Part shown: piece by piece, positions 24,957 through 33,269 of the stretch
How positions within the stretch are numbered: the first letter of the stretch is position 1
Layout: the number at the start of each line of letters is the position of its first letter
From: an uncultured Nitrospira sp.
GTDB lineage: Bacteria; Nitrospirota; Nitrospiria; Nitrospirales; Nitrospiraceae
DNA: 40,165 bases
NCBI GenBank assembly: GCA_902500775.1
Contig: CABVRZ010000003.1
Span: 175,450-215,614 of the forward strand
Reading direction: 5' to 3'
Made by a program: the position numbers and the translations under genes
The notes under the pieces: model-generated
Seen by the model: only the letters and a program-made list of their open reading frames with translations
Told to the model about the DNA's origin: nothing
Database searches by the model: none

Positions 24957-26846
24957 ATGATTAGCTTACTGTGGCTCATTCCCGTTCTTCCGCTCACCGG
25001 CTTTCTGTTGTTGGCCTTCTTCGGGGGGCGATTGTCTCGTTGGCAGATTGCATCCGTCGGATGCGGCTCGGTGGGGACGGCCGCCGTAACCACTGCGATC
25101 GTCGCCGCAGATTTCTTCCGCACCTTTCCTGATCAAGAGTCCTATCATCAGACACTATGGAATTGGATCGACACGTCTGGCATGACGGTCGGGATCTCCT
25201 GGTACCTGGATGCGCTGTCACTCTTGATGGTGGCCGTGATCACCGGTGTCGGGTTCTTGATCCATGTCTATTCCGCCGAATACATGGCGCACGATGATGG
25301 ATACGCCAGGTTTTTTGCCTATATGAATCTGTTCGTCTCCGCCATGCTGACGCTGGTATTGGCCGACAATCTCCTTCTGCTCTACCTGGGCTGGGAAGGG
25401 GTGGGACTCTGCAGCTATTTATTGATCGGATTTTGGTATCGCGAACCGGAATATGGCACCGCCGCGCAGAAGGCCTTTATCGTCACTCGCATTGGAGATA
25501 CGGCGTTCGCCATTGGACTCTTCATCCTGTTTACACAATTTGCGAGCTTGTCCATCCAACAGGTGCAGAGCCGTGCCGTGGAGGCCTGGCCGGTGGGATC
25601 GAATCTGGCCATGATCGTCGCGGTGCTCTTTTTGATCGGCGCGGTGGGGAAATCGGCGCAATTGCCGCTTCAGGTGTGGCTGCCGGACGCCATGGCTGGT
25701 CCCACGCCGGTCAGTGCGCTCATCCATGCGGCCACGATGGTGACGGCAGGGGTCTACCTCATCGCCAGGATGCACCATCTGTTTGCCCTTGCTCCGATGG
25801 TGCAAGAAGTCATCGCGGTGCTTGGTCTGGTGACCTTGCTCCTTGCTGCGTCCAGCGCGGTCGTTCAGACCGACATCAAGCGGGTGCTCGCGTATTCCAC
25901 GATGAGCCAGATCGGCTATATGTTTCTGGCGCTCGGCGTCGGAGCCTGGTCTGCCGCGCTGTTTCATTTTTTGACCCATTCGTGCTTTAAAGCGTTGCTC
26001 TTCCTTGCGGCTGGATCCGTCATCCATAGCCTCCACCATGAACAGGATATTTTCAAGATGGGTGGTCTCCGCCGACATCTGCCTTGGACCTTTTGGACGT
26101 TCCTGATCGGGGCCGCGGCCATGTCCGGTGTTCCGCTCATCACCTCCGGGTTTTACAGCAAAGATTGGATTCTCTGGTCGGTCTGGTCCTCACCCATCAG
26201 CCATCGGTGGATCTGGTTCGGCGCCTTGTTCGGAGCCATGTTGACCGGTCTCTACAGTTTCCGATTGATCTTTCGAGTCTTTTTTGGAGAGGTTCGTACG
26301 CAACCGGCTGGTGAACCAGGTCTAGCCATGCGTGGGCCGTTGGTGGTGCTGGCGTTCCTGGCGCTGACCGTCGGTTTTCTCGAGATGCCTCACACCCTCG
26401 GGAATGTGACGGTCTTCAGTGACTACTTGTCGCATGCGCTCCCCACGACGGAACTATTGCCAGGAATAGATGAGTCGAGTGAGGCCCGTGAACAGCTGGC
26501 CGTCACAGTCGCGGCCCTACTCGGGATCGGCCTTGCTGCGCTGCTGTTCCTACCCGGTTCCCTGTTCACATCGCGATGGGCGGATCAATCCACAGATCAT
26601 CCTTCCATGACCTTGCTGCAAGGGGGTTGGGGATTCGATCGATTGTATGATCGGTTGTTCGTGCGGCCCTGGTTCACTCTGACACGATATCCCCATGACA
26701 TGCTTGATCGTGGATACGAGTGGCTTGCTGTGTGTGGCAAGTCCTGCCATGGCTGGATGAGTTACACGCAGACGGGGCATGTCCGGTGGTATGCGGCCAC
26801 CATTGCGGTCGGGACGCTGATGCTACTCGGTCTGTTTGCGATGTGA
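24957..26846 (+). CDS. nuoL: NADH:quinone oxidoreductase subunit L
   Basis: 629 residues with about 16 membrane spans, and a long C-terminal lateral helix expected in the family. Visible motifs are EYMAHDDGYARFFAYMN, LLLYLGWEGVGLCSYLLIGFWY with the channel Glu, the channel Lys region GAVGKSAQLPLQVWLPDAM with AGPTPVSALIHAATMVTAG, and DIKRVLAYSTMSQIGYMF. It is the distal antiporter-like proton pump of complex I. ACGAGAGACGAG before ATG 24957 provides a weak ribosome site. The stop TGA 26844-26846 lies 2 nt before a long palindromic element. Confidence 0.95.
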   Translation: MISLLWLIPVLPLTGFLLLAFFGGRLSRWQIASVGCGSVGTAAVTTAIVAADFFRTFPDQESYHQTLWNWIDTSGMTVGISWYLDALSLLMVAVITGVGFLIHVYSAEYMAHDDGYARFFAYMNLFVSAMLTLVLADNLLLLYLGWEGVGLCSYLLIGFWYREPEYGTAAQKAFIVTRIGDTAFAIGLFILFTQFASLSIQQVQSRAVEAWPVGSNLAMIVAVLFLIGAVGKSAQLPLQVWLPDAMAGPTPVSALIHAATMVTAGVYLIARMHHLFALAPMVQEVIAVLGLVTLLLAASSAVVQTDIKRVLAYSTMSQIGYMFLALGVGAWSAALFHFLTHSCFKALLFLAAGSVIHSLHHEQDIFKMGGLRRHLPWTFWTFLIGAAAMSGVPLITSGFYSKDWILWSVWSSPISHRWIWFGALFGAMLTGLYSFRLIFRVFFGEVRTQPAGEPGLAMRGPLVVLAFLALTVGFLEMPHTLGNVTVFSDYLSHALPTTELLPGIDESSEAREQLAVTVAALLGIGLAALLFLPGSLFTSRWADQSTDHPSMTLLQGGWGFDRLYDRLFVRPWFTLTRYPHDMLDRGYEWLAVCGKSCHGWMSYTQTGHVRWYAATIAVGTLMLLGLFAM

Positions 26847-26848
26847 CG

Positions 26849-26966
26849 GGATGCTGAAAAAGCCTGCCAGCGGCGTTCTTGCATCACTCAGAGGCTCAAC
26901 GTATCGAAGCGTACGCCTGGCCTCTTCGCTTGCTGCAGTCTTGCTGGACGGTCTTTTTGAGCATCC
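26849..26966. repeat. 118-bp long imperfect palindrome between nuoL and nuoM
   Basis: The left arm (26849-26871) begins GGATGCTGAAAAAG and ends GCCAGC; the right arm (26943-26966) is its near reverse complement, GCTGGACGG then CTTTTTGAGCATCC. Inside, GAGGC and GCCTC around ACGTA/TACG continue the pairing. The whole element would fold into one long hairpin. I recall elements of this kind as frequent in Nitrospira genomes; that memory was not checked. A partial copy of the right arm is at 32994-33021. Confidence 0.75.
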
Positions 26967-27052
26967 TGTGGGTATCTGGTGTTAGCTCAGAACGAAAACG
27001 TCCGGCCATATTTTTGGCATCAACTGAGGTTTTCAGAAATCTGGTAAATCAT

Positions 27053-28606
27053 ATGGGTCTCTGGCTACTCATACTCATCCCGATTCTCGCAGCGCCCTTC
27101 GCATGGATGGGACAGCAATGGTCGCACCATGCTCCTCGTTGGATCGCGATCGGGGCCTTGGCTGTCGATTGTCTCCTCGCGCTTCTGCTCGGGAGTCGAG
27201 ATCACGCTGTGCAGGCCTCGGGCCATGGGGCCTGGCTCGTAGAAAGTCACATTGGTTGGATTCCTCGTTGGGGCATCAGTCTGCATCTTGGCCTTGATGG
27301 GCTCAGCTTCATCCTAATCATCTTAACGGCCTTCATCGGCGTCGTCGCCATTCTGGCCTCCTGGACAGAAATCCAGAGTCGCATCGGATTGTTTCACTGT
27401 CATGTCCTGCTCGCGCTGGGCGGTGTGATAGGGGTGTTCTTGGCGATCGATCTATTTCTGTTTTTCTTTTTTTGGGAACTCATGCTTGTCCCCATGTATC
27501 TCCTGATCGTCATCTGGGGCCATGCACAGCGCCGGCATGCCTCATTCAAGTTCTTCCTCTTTACTCAGGCGGGGAGCTTGGTGTTGCTGGTTGCGATCGT
27601 GGCCCTCGCACTGTTGCATCAACAGGCGACAGGACACCCGAGTTTTGACTATGCCGATCTGATGGAACTGACCCTGGGCAGCGAGATGGCTCGATGGTTG
27701 ATGTTGGCATTTCTCATCGGGTTTCTCGTGAAGCTGCCGGCTCCTCCCTTTCATACATGGCTGCCGGACACCTATACAGAGGCCCCGACCGGGGCCACGA
27801 TCATTCTCGCCGGGATTTTAGCGAAGACCGGTGCCTATGGCCTGCTACGGTTCACGATTCCGCTGTTTCCCGAAGCGATGAGCGACTTCACCCCCATCGT
27901 GATGGGGCTTGGTGTGGTCGGGATTCTTTATGCCGCGGTGTTGGCCTGTGCCCAAACGGATATCAAGCGACTGGTGGCCTACAGCAGCATCAGCCATATG
28001 GGGTTCATCCTGCTCGGCGCCTTCGCCGGGACGGAGTTGGCCCTGCAAGGAGTCGTGATGCAGATGGTGGCTCATGGGCTGAGTACCGGCGGCCTCTTCC
28101 TCTTGGCCGGTGCGCTGGAGGAGCGGTACCAGACAAGGGAGATGGGCCAGATGGGAGGACTGTGGAGCGTGACGCCACGGCTTGCCACGATGGCGCTCTT
28201 CTTTGCCTGCGCCTCGTTAGGGTTGCCGGGCATGGCCAATTTCGTCGGAGAGTTCCTCGTCCTGTTTGGATCCTATGCAACGCAACCGATCATGATTATC
28301 CTGGTCTCGTTTGGGATGGTCATGGCCGCCATTTACTCACTCGGTATGATGCAACGCACCTTCTTTGGGCGGCAACAAGACACCCGTTCAGTTCCGGACC
28401 TGTCGAACGTGGCATTTGGAACCGTCCTGTTGATCGCAGTCTTGCAGATCTGGCTGGGACTGTATCCAAAGGCAGTGTTGAGCACGACGCAACCAGTCAT
28501 GGAACAGCTTGTACGAGCGGCAGGGGCATTGCCCACTCTGAGTCATGCACCGACAGAATCCTTGTGGTCGTCCCATATCGTGGCCTTACAGGGGGATACC
28601 CCATGA
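27053..28606 (+). CDS. nuoM: NADH:quinone oxidoreductase subunit M
   Basis: 517 residues from ATG 27053. The frame is open for 58 codons more, but that stretch is the palindromic element and is not conserved-looking, whereas MGLWLLILIPILAAPFAW is a normal NuoM start. About 14 spans follow. Motifs are DGLSFILIILTAFIGVVAIL, FFFFWELMLVPMYLLIVIWG with the channel Glu, FLIGFLVKLPAPPFHTWLPD with the channel Lys, EAPTGATIILAGILAKTGAY and DIKRLVAYSSISHMGFIL. It is the second antiporter-like pump. No strong ribosome site precedes the start. The stop overlaps nuoN as ATGA. Confidence 0.94.
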   Translation: MGLWLLILIPILAAPFAWMGQQWSHHAPRWIAIGALAVDCLLALLLGSRDHAVQASGHGAWLVESHIGWIPRWGISLHLGLDGLSFILIILTAFIGVVAILASWTEIQSRIGLFHCHVLLALGGVIGVFLAIDLFLFFFFWELMLVPMYLLIVIWGHAQRRHASFKFFLFTQAGSLVLLVAIVALALLHQQATGHPSFDYADLMELTLGSEMARWLMLAFLIGFLVKLPAPPFHTWLPDTYTEAPTGATIILAGILAKTGAYGLLRFTIPLFPEAMSDFTPIVMGLGVVGILYAAVLACAQTDIKRLVAYSSISHMGFILLGAFAGTELALQGVVMQMVAHGLSTGGLFLLAGALEERYQTREMGQMGGLWSVTPRLATMALFFACASLGLPGMANFVGEFLVLFGSYATQPIMIILVSFGMVMAAIYSLGMMQRTFFGRQQDTRSVPDLSNVAFGTVLLIAVLQIWLGLYPKAVLSTTQPVMEQLVRAAGALPTLSHAPTESLWSSHIVALQGDTP

Positions 28607-30090
28607 TGCTCCAAGATTTCATCGCCCTGTCACCCATCCTTAATCTTGGGGCGTTTTCCCTTGTCACGATGCTCGCGATTGCCTTTCAGCGACACCATGC
28701 CCGCATCGCGACCTTCGCGTTTCTCGCCTGCCTTTTCACGCTGGCCACATTACCTTGGGTGGCCACGGTGGCCCCACGAGCCGTGACGACTTTGCTGGTC
28801 GTGGATGGACATGCGTTGTTGTATATGGGACTCATCTTGACTGTCACGATGGTCATCATCGGATTGTCCTATCGATATTTAACTGTCCAGTTTCGGGAGG
28901 AGGAAGGAGTAGAGGAGTACTATCTCCTCCTTCTGCTGGCCACCTTCGGAGGATTGGTCCTTACCACGGCGGCGCACTTCGTGTCGTTTTTCCTCGGCTT
29001 TGAACTGCTCGGCTTGTCCCTCTGTAGCCTGATCGGGTACTTACGCACGAGACGCCATCCGCTCGAAGCCGCAGTGAAATATCTGTTGTTGTCCATCACC
29101 GCGTCAGCGCTGCTCCTATTTGGCCTGGCTCTGCTGTATTTCGAAAGCGGCGCCATGACCTTTCAGGGTGTGGGAGCCATCCTGAAACAGGCGCAGTCCG
29201 TTTCTGCCCTGTGGCTGGGAGGCCTGGTCTTGGTTCTGATTGGAATCGCCTTGAAGCTCGGGCTCGCACCGTTTCACATGTGGGTTCCCGATGTCTACCA
29301 GGGAGCGCCGACTCCCATCACGACCTATATCGCCACCGTCTCCAAGGCAGCGTTGATGGCCTTGTTACTCCGATTCGCCACCGAGGTTGGGGTGTTGGAA
29401 CTGCCTCCCGTTGTTCATCTGTTCAGCCTCCTGGCTGTGGTGTCAATGGTCACAGGAAATGTCCTGGCGCTGCTACAGCAGAATGTGAAACGGCTCCTGG
29501 CCTATTCTTCTATCGCACACTTTGGCTATGTGCTGGTCGCGCTGCTGGCCGGTGGTCCTCCCGCTGCCGAAGCCGTCACGTTTTATGTCATCGTCTACTG
29601 TGCCATGTCGCTGGGTGCCTTTGGCGTAGTGACGGTGTACTCGAGCGAGGCGGGGGACAAGAATCGGTTCGAGGACTATCAAGGGTTGTTTTGGACCAGA
29701 CCCTGGCTTGCGGCTATGTTGGGGCTGAGCCTGCTGTCGCTGGCTGGGATTCCGGTGACGGCGGGATTCATTGGAAAGTTTTACGCGATCATGGCCGGTG
29801 TCAACGCCGGTTTGTGGTGGCTCGTGCTGGTTCTAATTGGGAACAGCGTCGTCAGCCTCTACTATTACCTGCGACTGATCGTGACCCTGTTCGGTGAGGC
29901 GCCGGATCCAGCCGTTGCTCCTCAAGCGCAGGTTGAGCAGTCTGCACAGACGGCAGGGTGGACGACAGCGTGTTCCCTTGGGTTCGTCGCCTCGATCATT
30001 CTCATGCTCGGAGTCTATCCCAATCCACTGATGGAATTAATCCGAGACTCTGTCAGCAACCTCCTCATAGTGGCTCTACAGAAACCCTGA
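28603..30090 (+). CDS. nuoN: NADH:quinone oxidoreductase subunit N
   Basis: 495 residues from ATG 28603 in the ATGA overlap with nuoM (the next codon, ATG 28606, is an alternative). About 14 spans. Motifs are FVSFFLGFELLGLSLCSLIGYL with the channel Glu, AAVKYLLLSITASALLLFGL, IGIALKLGLAPFHMWVPDVY with the channel Lys, QGAPTPITTYIATVSKAA and NVKRLLAYSSIAHFGYVL. It is the third antiporter-like pump, next to NuoM. It is the last gene of the operon. No T-tailed terminator is obvious in the following 100 bases. Confidence 0.95.
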   Translation: MMLQDFIALSPILNLGAFSLVTMLAIAFQRHHARIATFAFLACLFTLATLPWVATVAPRAVTTLLVVDGHALLYMGLILTVTMVIIGLSYRYLTVQFREEEGVEEYYLLLLLATFGGLVLTTAAHFVSFFLGFELLGLSLCSLIGYLRTRRHPLEAAVKYLLLSITASALLLFGLALLYFESGAMTFQGVGAILKQAQSVSALWLGGLVLVLIGIALKLGLAPFHMWVPDVYQGAPTPITTYIATVSKAALMALLLRFATEVGVLELPPVVHLFSLLAVVSMVTGNVLALLQQNVKRLLAYSSIAHFGYVLVALLAGGPPAAEAVTFYVIVYCAMSLGAFGVVTVYSSEAGDKNRFEDYQGLFWTRPWLAAMLGLSLLSLAGIPVTAGFIGKFYAIMAGVNAGLWWLVLVLIGNSVVSLYYYLRLIVTLFGEAPDPAVAPQAQVEQSAQTAGWTTACSLGFVASIILMLGVYPNPLMELIRDSVSNLLIVALQKP

Positions 30091-30654
30091 GCAGGCGCCC
30101 GCACTATCTGCGTGAGGCGTGTGTGGAACAACGGCGTAGAGTCGCACACATAGCCATTCTCTCATACCACCCCCTCGAGTCCATGCGGTATAGTCTTATA
30201 AGACCTTGTCTCTATAGCAGAGGTCTTGTGATCAGATCTCCTCGTCGAGTGGCGTGTTAGCCTGCGTTCCGCCATCTCCGTTGTCTTCTTGATGGTCGGA
30301 TGGATCGCTACAGATTGATCGTTGCAGTATTTGCTGAATTCAGCAAGGTCAAGACCAGATTGTTGGCTGGGGGCTCAGCAAAAGAGGGGAATGTGTGATG
30401 ACAAGGTATGCCCCTGTTCATCTGTCCATTGGGTTCTGGCTGTGTTTCTCAATATGTCCGCCAAGTTCCGGATGGATCTGCAAACACCCTACGAGCTGCG
30501 CCTCGTAGCAAAAGTCTTCTGATCCGGATGATAGATCCGAAACAGAATCCCTATTCTCCGGAATTTCCATGGTTCCAGTGGTCGAATATTGCGGCGGACG
30601 GGTGCGCGATGCGCAGGGTGCGTGTCGTTCGCACGATGTGCACGAAGAGAGGGG
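30091..30654. other. 564-bp gene-free region with several palindromes
   Basis: No convincing gene. It holds the perfect 12-bp palindrome GTCTTATAAGAC (30193-30204) overlapping a TATAGT (30189-30194), a hairpin AAGACCT/AGGTCTT (30200-30206 with 30221-30227), the perfect 16-bp palindrome TTGCTGAATTCAGCAA (30331-30346) and a 7-bp hairpin CTACGAG/CTCGTAG (30489-30508). A 36-codon frame from ATG 30398 has AGAGGGGA upstream but no recognisable product. The region separates nuoN from the convergent antiporter gene. Confidence 0.6.
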
Positions 30655-32550
30655 TTACGGCTGTGCAGCGGTCTTTCCCATCGGATACGGTTCCCATCCC
30701 TGCTGTTGCAGGTGAGTCAGGACTTTTTCTCGGTCTGGTTTGTGGATTGCGACTGTCGCGTGATCTCCTTTTTTAGGAGTATAGCCGTAGTGCATGGGGT
30801 GTGCGCGCTTGCCGTTGTGAATCGTGAGCATGACGCACGATTCCGCGTGACCGGCTACGGGACGCTTTGGTTCCATGGATGCGTCCGCAGCGTCGGCGAG
30901 AGGTTTGGGTGGCTCTCCGTACACGACCTCGAGGATGTCCACGCCCTCATGCCTGAAGCGCACGTTCCATCGGCTCACATCGTGAGGGCCATCAAACAAT
31001 ACATCGGCATGGGCTTGCCGCACATGGCTTGGAAGTGTCTGCCCTTCCAACGCATCGACGGCGATGTAGGCGTTCGGTACCTTGAATAGTGTGCGGGCCT
31101 GTGTGGCATACATGCTATTCAAGTGGTCGTTCTCCGTGAGACCGACTACGGTCTCCACACTATCGAATTGGGCGCGGAGCATGATGCGTTCGTTCAAGGC
31201 ATCGCCGAAGATGACGGGAAATCCCGCATCCTCCGCGAGACGACAGTGTTTCGCATCCGTATCGATAAAAACCACGGGCGTCCCTCCGTACTTGAGCGCC
31301 TTGGCTAATGCAAGACTCAACTCGCGAGCGCCCATGATGGCAACAATCTCTCGTTTGGGAAGACGCAAGCCTAGGAGGTGTGCGGTGAGCCGTGCAAAGG
31401 CTCCCGCGTGGATGACGGTGGCGGCAATGGTCACAAAAACCATGGCTCTGAGTGCGCTGCCACCTTCCAGGCTTTGGGCATGCATGGCCTCGGCGGTCAG
31501 TGAGGCGATGGCGGCCGCGACGATCCCTCGTGGAGCGACACAGGCGAGAAAGACTTGCTCTTTGAATGTGAGCCCGGAGCGGAACGTCGAGACCAAGACG
31601 CTGATCGGTCGCACAAGGAAAATGAGCGCGCCGACGGACCACCAGGCGTTCGGACCCAGATCGAGAATATCTTGAGATTGGAGATCCGCCGCCAGCAAGA
31701 TGAAGAGCAAGCCGACCAACATGGTCGTCATCTGATCCTTGAAGTCGCGCAGATCTCGGTGTGCCTGTGTGATGAAGTTGCCGACGAGAATGCCGGCCAC
31801 CGTGACCGCGAGAATTCCGCTTTGTTGGACCGTCTGATTGGCCAGTTGGAAAATGGCGTAGGTGCAGGCGAGTGTAAAGATGTTGGTGAGCCCATGCGGA
31901 ATGAGGCCGGGCCGTCGCAAGCATTGTCCGATCAAATATCCGCCGACGGCCCCGGCCACCACGCCGAATCCCAGCCGCATGCTCAGGGAGAAGAATTCAC
32001 TGGCTAAGGTCTCCGCAGCAGGAGACAGGACGATATTCAGCACCAGGGCTGCGAGAAGAGCACCGATCGGGTCGATCAACACGCCTTCTGCTTCGATAAC
32101 GGTCCGAAGATGAGGGCGTAGGCGCATATCTCGGACCAGCGGCGCGACGACGGTCGGACCTGTGACGACGACGAGGCTCCCAAAGAGCAACGAACGGTCG
32201 AGCGGCCAGTCGAGGATGAAGAGGCCGACCAGACAGGCTCCGGTCAAGGTCAAGACGGCACCCCATGTCACGAGCCGACGAATCGGCATTTCTTGCCGAC
32301 GCAGACGGGAACTCTGGAGATTCAGGCCGCCCTCGAACAGAATGATGGCAATGGCGAAGTCGACCAGATCGACTAAGCCCTGCCCCAAAGATTGCGGGAG
32401 TACCCAGCCGAGTCCTTCCGGTCCGAGGGCTACACCCAAGGCCAACAAGAGAATGATGCTGGGAATGCCCGCATGACGGGAGAGGGATTGAACTGCGACA
32501 CCTGAGGCGAGGGCGATGGAGACGGTCAGGCCAGCGGGTGAGTGATCCAC
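30655..32550 (-). CDS. CPA1/NhaP-type cation:proton antiporter with TrkA-N-like domain
   Basis: 631 residues with a GTG start at 32550 and AGGA 8 nt upstream. About 12-13 membrane spans fill residues 10-400: DFAIAIILFEGGLNL (near 64-78), GPTVVAPLVRD (131-141), EAEGVLIDPIGALLAALVLN (with D160, the transport Asp; the residue before it is Ile rather than the Asn of the classical ND pair) and VAPRGIVAAAIASL. Residues about 405-520 resemble an RCK/TrkA-N domain (IVAIMGARELSLALAKAL, VVFIDTDAKHC, VIFGDALNE), but the first glycine-rich loop is GARELS instead of GxGxxG. The rest is a soluble tail. It probably exchanges Na+ or K+ for H+, tuned by a nucleotide or its absence. It is convergent with the nuo operon. 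Confidence 0.88.
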   Translation of the reverse strand: MDHSPAGLTVSIALASGVAVQSLSRHAGIPSIILLLALGVALGPEGLGWVLPQSLGQGLVDLVDFAIAIILFEGGLNLQSSRLRRQEMPIRRLVTWGAVLTLTGACLVGLFILDWPLDRSLLFGSLVVVTGPTVVAPLVRDMRLRPHLRTVIEAEGVLIDPIGALLAALVLNIVLSPAAETLASEFFSLSMRLGFGVVAGAVGGYLIGQCLRRPGLIPHGLTNIFTLACTYAIFQLANQTVQQSGILAVTVAGILVGNFITQAHRDLRDFKDQMTTMLVGLLFILLAADLQSQDILDLGPNAWWSVGALIFLVRPISVLVSTFRSGLTFKEQVFLACVAPRGIVAAAIASLTAEAMHAQSLEGGSALRAMVFVTIAATVIHAGAFARLTAHLLGLRLPKREIVAIMGARELSLALAKALKYGGTPVVFIDTDAKHCRLAEDAGFPVIFGDALNERIMLRAQFDSVETVVGLTENDHLNSMYATQARTLFKVPNAYIAVDALEGQTLPSHVRQAHADVLFDGPHDVSRWNVRFRHEGVDILEVVYGEPPKPLADAADASMEPKRPVAGHAESCVMLTIHNGKRAHPMHYGYTPKKGDHATVAIHKPDREKVLTHLQQQGWEPYPMGKTAAQP

Positions 32551-32890
32551 GTAAATCCTGTCTTAGACGTGTCGCGATGTGTATGACGGAGGCTGTTGGT
32601 TGTACTGGTAGAGGCGTTGAGCCGGATGTCGGGGCATGAGTGAGTCACGCCCACAGCATACACAAGCCGTGTAAGATGGACAAATGAGATCGTAAAATCC
32701 TTCGAGCCAAGAAGCGCGCGCGCAGGGGCAAGAGTCGAGTGCTGCATTCAAACGAGCTCCACCATATCGGTGAGTTTCAGGTGATTACGGGTCAGACCGC
32801 AATCGGAGGCACATCTGGAAGAAATATGTGCCGGCACCTCGTGGCGCCGCTGTCGATTTTGGTCATCCAGGACAATAGGCCCACCAATTC

Positions 32891-32932
32891 TTAGAAGGCA
32901 TCGGACAATTCGATCCGCCACGGTCGAGCCAT
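32891..32932 (-). pseudogene. Remnant of a REP-associated (Y1/HUH) transposase N-terminus
   Basis: From ATG 32930-32932 the minus strand reads MARPWRIELSDAF then TAA. This matches the opening of the REP-type Y1 transposase family (typically MARPLRIEFPxAxYH). The catalytic HUH and Tyr parts are missing, and the sequence after the stop does not continue the family. It is a small scar of a lost element. Confidence 0.5.
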
Positions 32933-32993
32933 GACAGCCTCACCCATCGGCATGATACACGATCTTGTCACGATAATGGAGGTCTTGCAAAAC

Positions 32994-33021
32994 CTTGCTG
33001 GACGGACTTTCTGAATAATCT
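32994..33021 (+). repeat. Partial copy of the long palindrome (right arm)
   Basis: CTTGCTGGACGG at 32994-33005 is identical to 26940-26951, and the next bases (ACTTTCTGA..ATCTG) resemble the CTTTTTGAGCATCCTG of the full element. No left arm is seen, so this is a truncated copy. Confidence 0.6.
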
Positions 33022-33208
33022 GCCGGTCACTCTGTTTTTATTGGGGGCGAGTGTCGTGCGTTTTAGGCATCGTGAATGTATTTGTCGACACACGGCTAGG
33101 GAAGGAGGTCAAGGGTATTACTACGGATCCGACCACGATCATGAGAGGGAACCATGACTCGAGATTTCTCGCCGATGAGATTCGTCAGGATTATGATGAA
33201 TTTCACGA

Positions 33209-33240
33209 CTCATCCTTGATATGGGTGACTCAAGGATGAG
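33209..33240. repeat. Perfect 11-bp hairpin near the 3' end of a minus-strand gene
   Basis: CTCATCCTTGA (33209-33219) pairs with TCAAGGATGAG (33230-33240) over a 10-nt loop. It lies 30 bases downstream of the minus-strand gene ending at 33270. Neither side has a T tract, so it may protect or end the transcript by another route. Confidence 0.6.
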
Positions 33241-33269
33241 CTAATACAAGAGAATATGTACGGAATCAG

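Larger units (their letters stand above)
32551..33269. other. 719-bp gap with mobile-element debris
   Basis: No intact gene is supported. The gap contains the first 13 codons of a REP-type transposase on the minus strand (32891-32932), one arm of the long palindrome (32994-33021) and a strong hairpin (33209-33240), each listed separately. A 62-codon plus-strand frame from GTG 33051 has no ribosome site and no family resemblance. Confidence 0.6.

Noticed and set aside
25419..26078. Minus-strand open frame (219 codons) opposite nuoL
   Set aside because: Charged, His/Arg-rich antisense of conserved membrane helices; nuoL is certain.
26879..27052. A 58-codon N-terminal extension of NuoM
   Set aside because: It translates the 118-bp palindrome; NuoM proteins start at MGLWLLILIPIL-like sequence, and the total length is right from 27053.
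27694..28602. 303 open codons in another plus-strand frame inside nuoM, in frame with nuoN
   Set aside because: The encoded residues are not membrane-like and lack any family pattern, while nuoM in the real frame is fully conserved-looking. nuoN starts at the ATGA overlap at 28603.
30398..30508. 36-codon frame with AGAGGGGA upstream after nuoN
   Set aside because: Many Cys and Pro, no clear structure, ends inside a hairpin; not enough to call a gene.
33051..33239. 62-codon plus-strand frame in the gap after the antiporter
   Set aside because: GTG start without ribosome site, no family similarity, and it contains the 11-bp hairpin.
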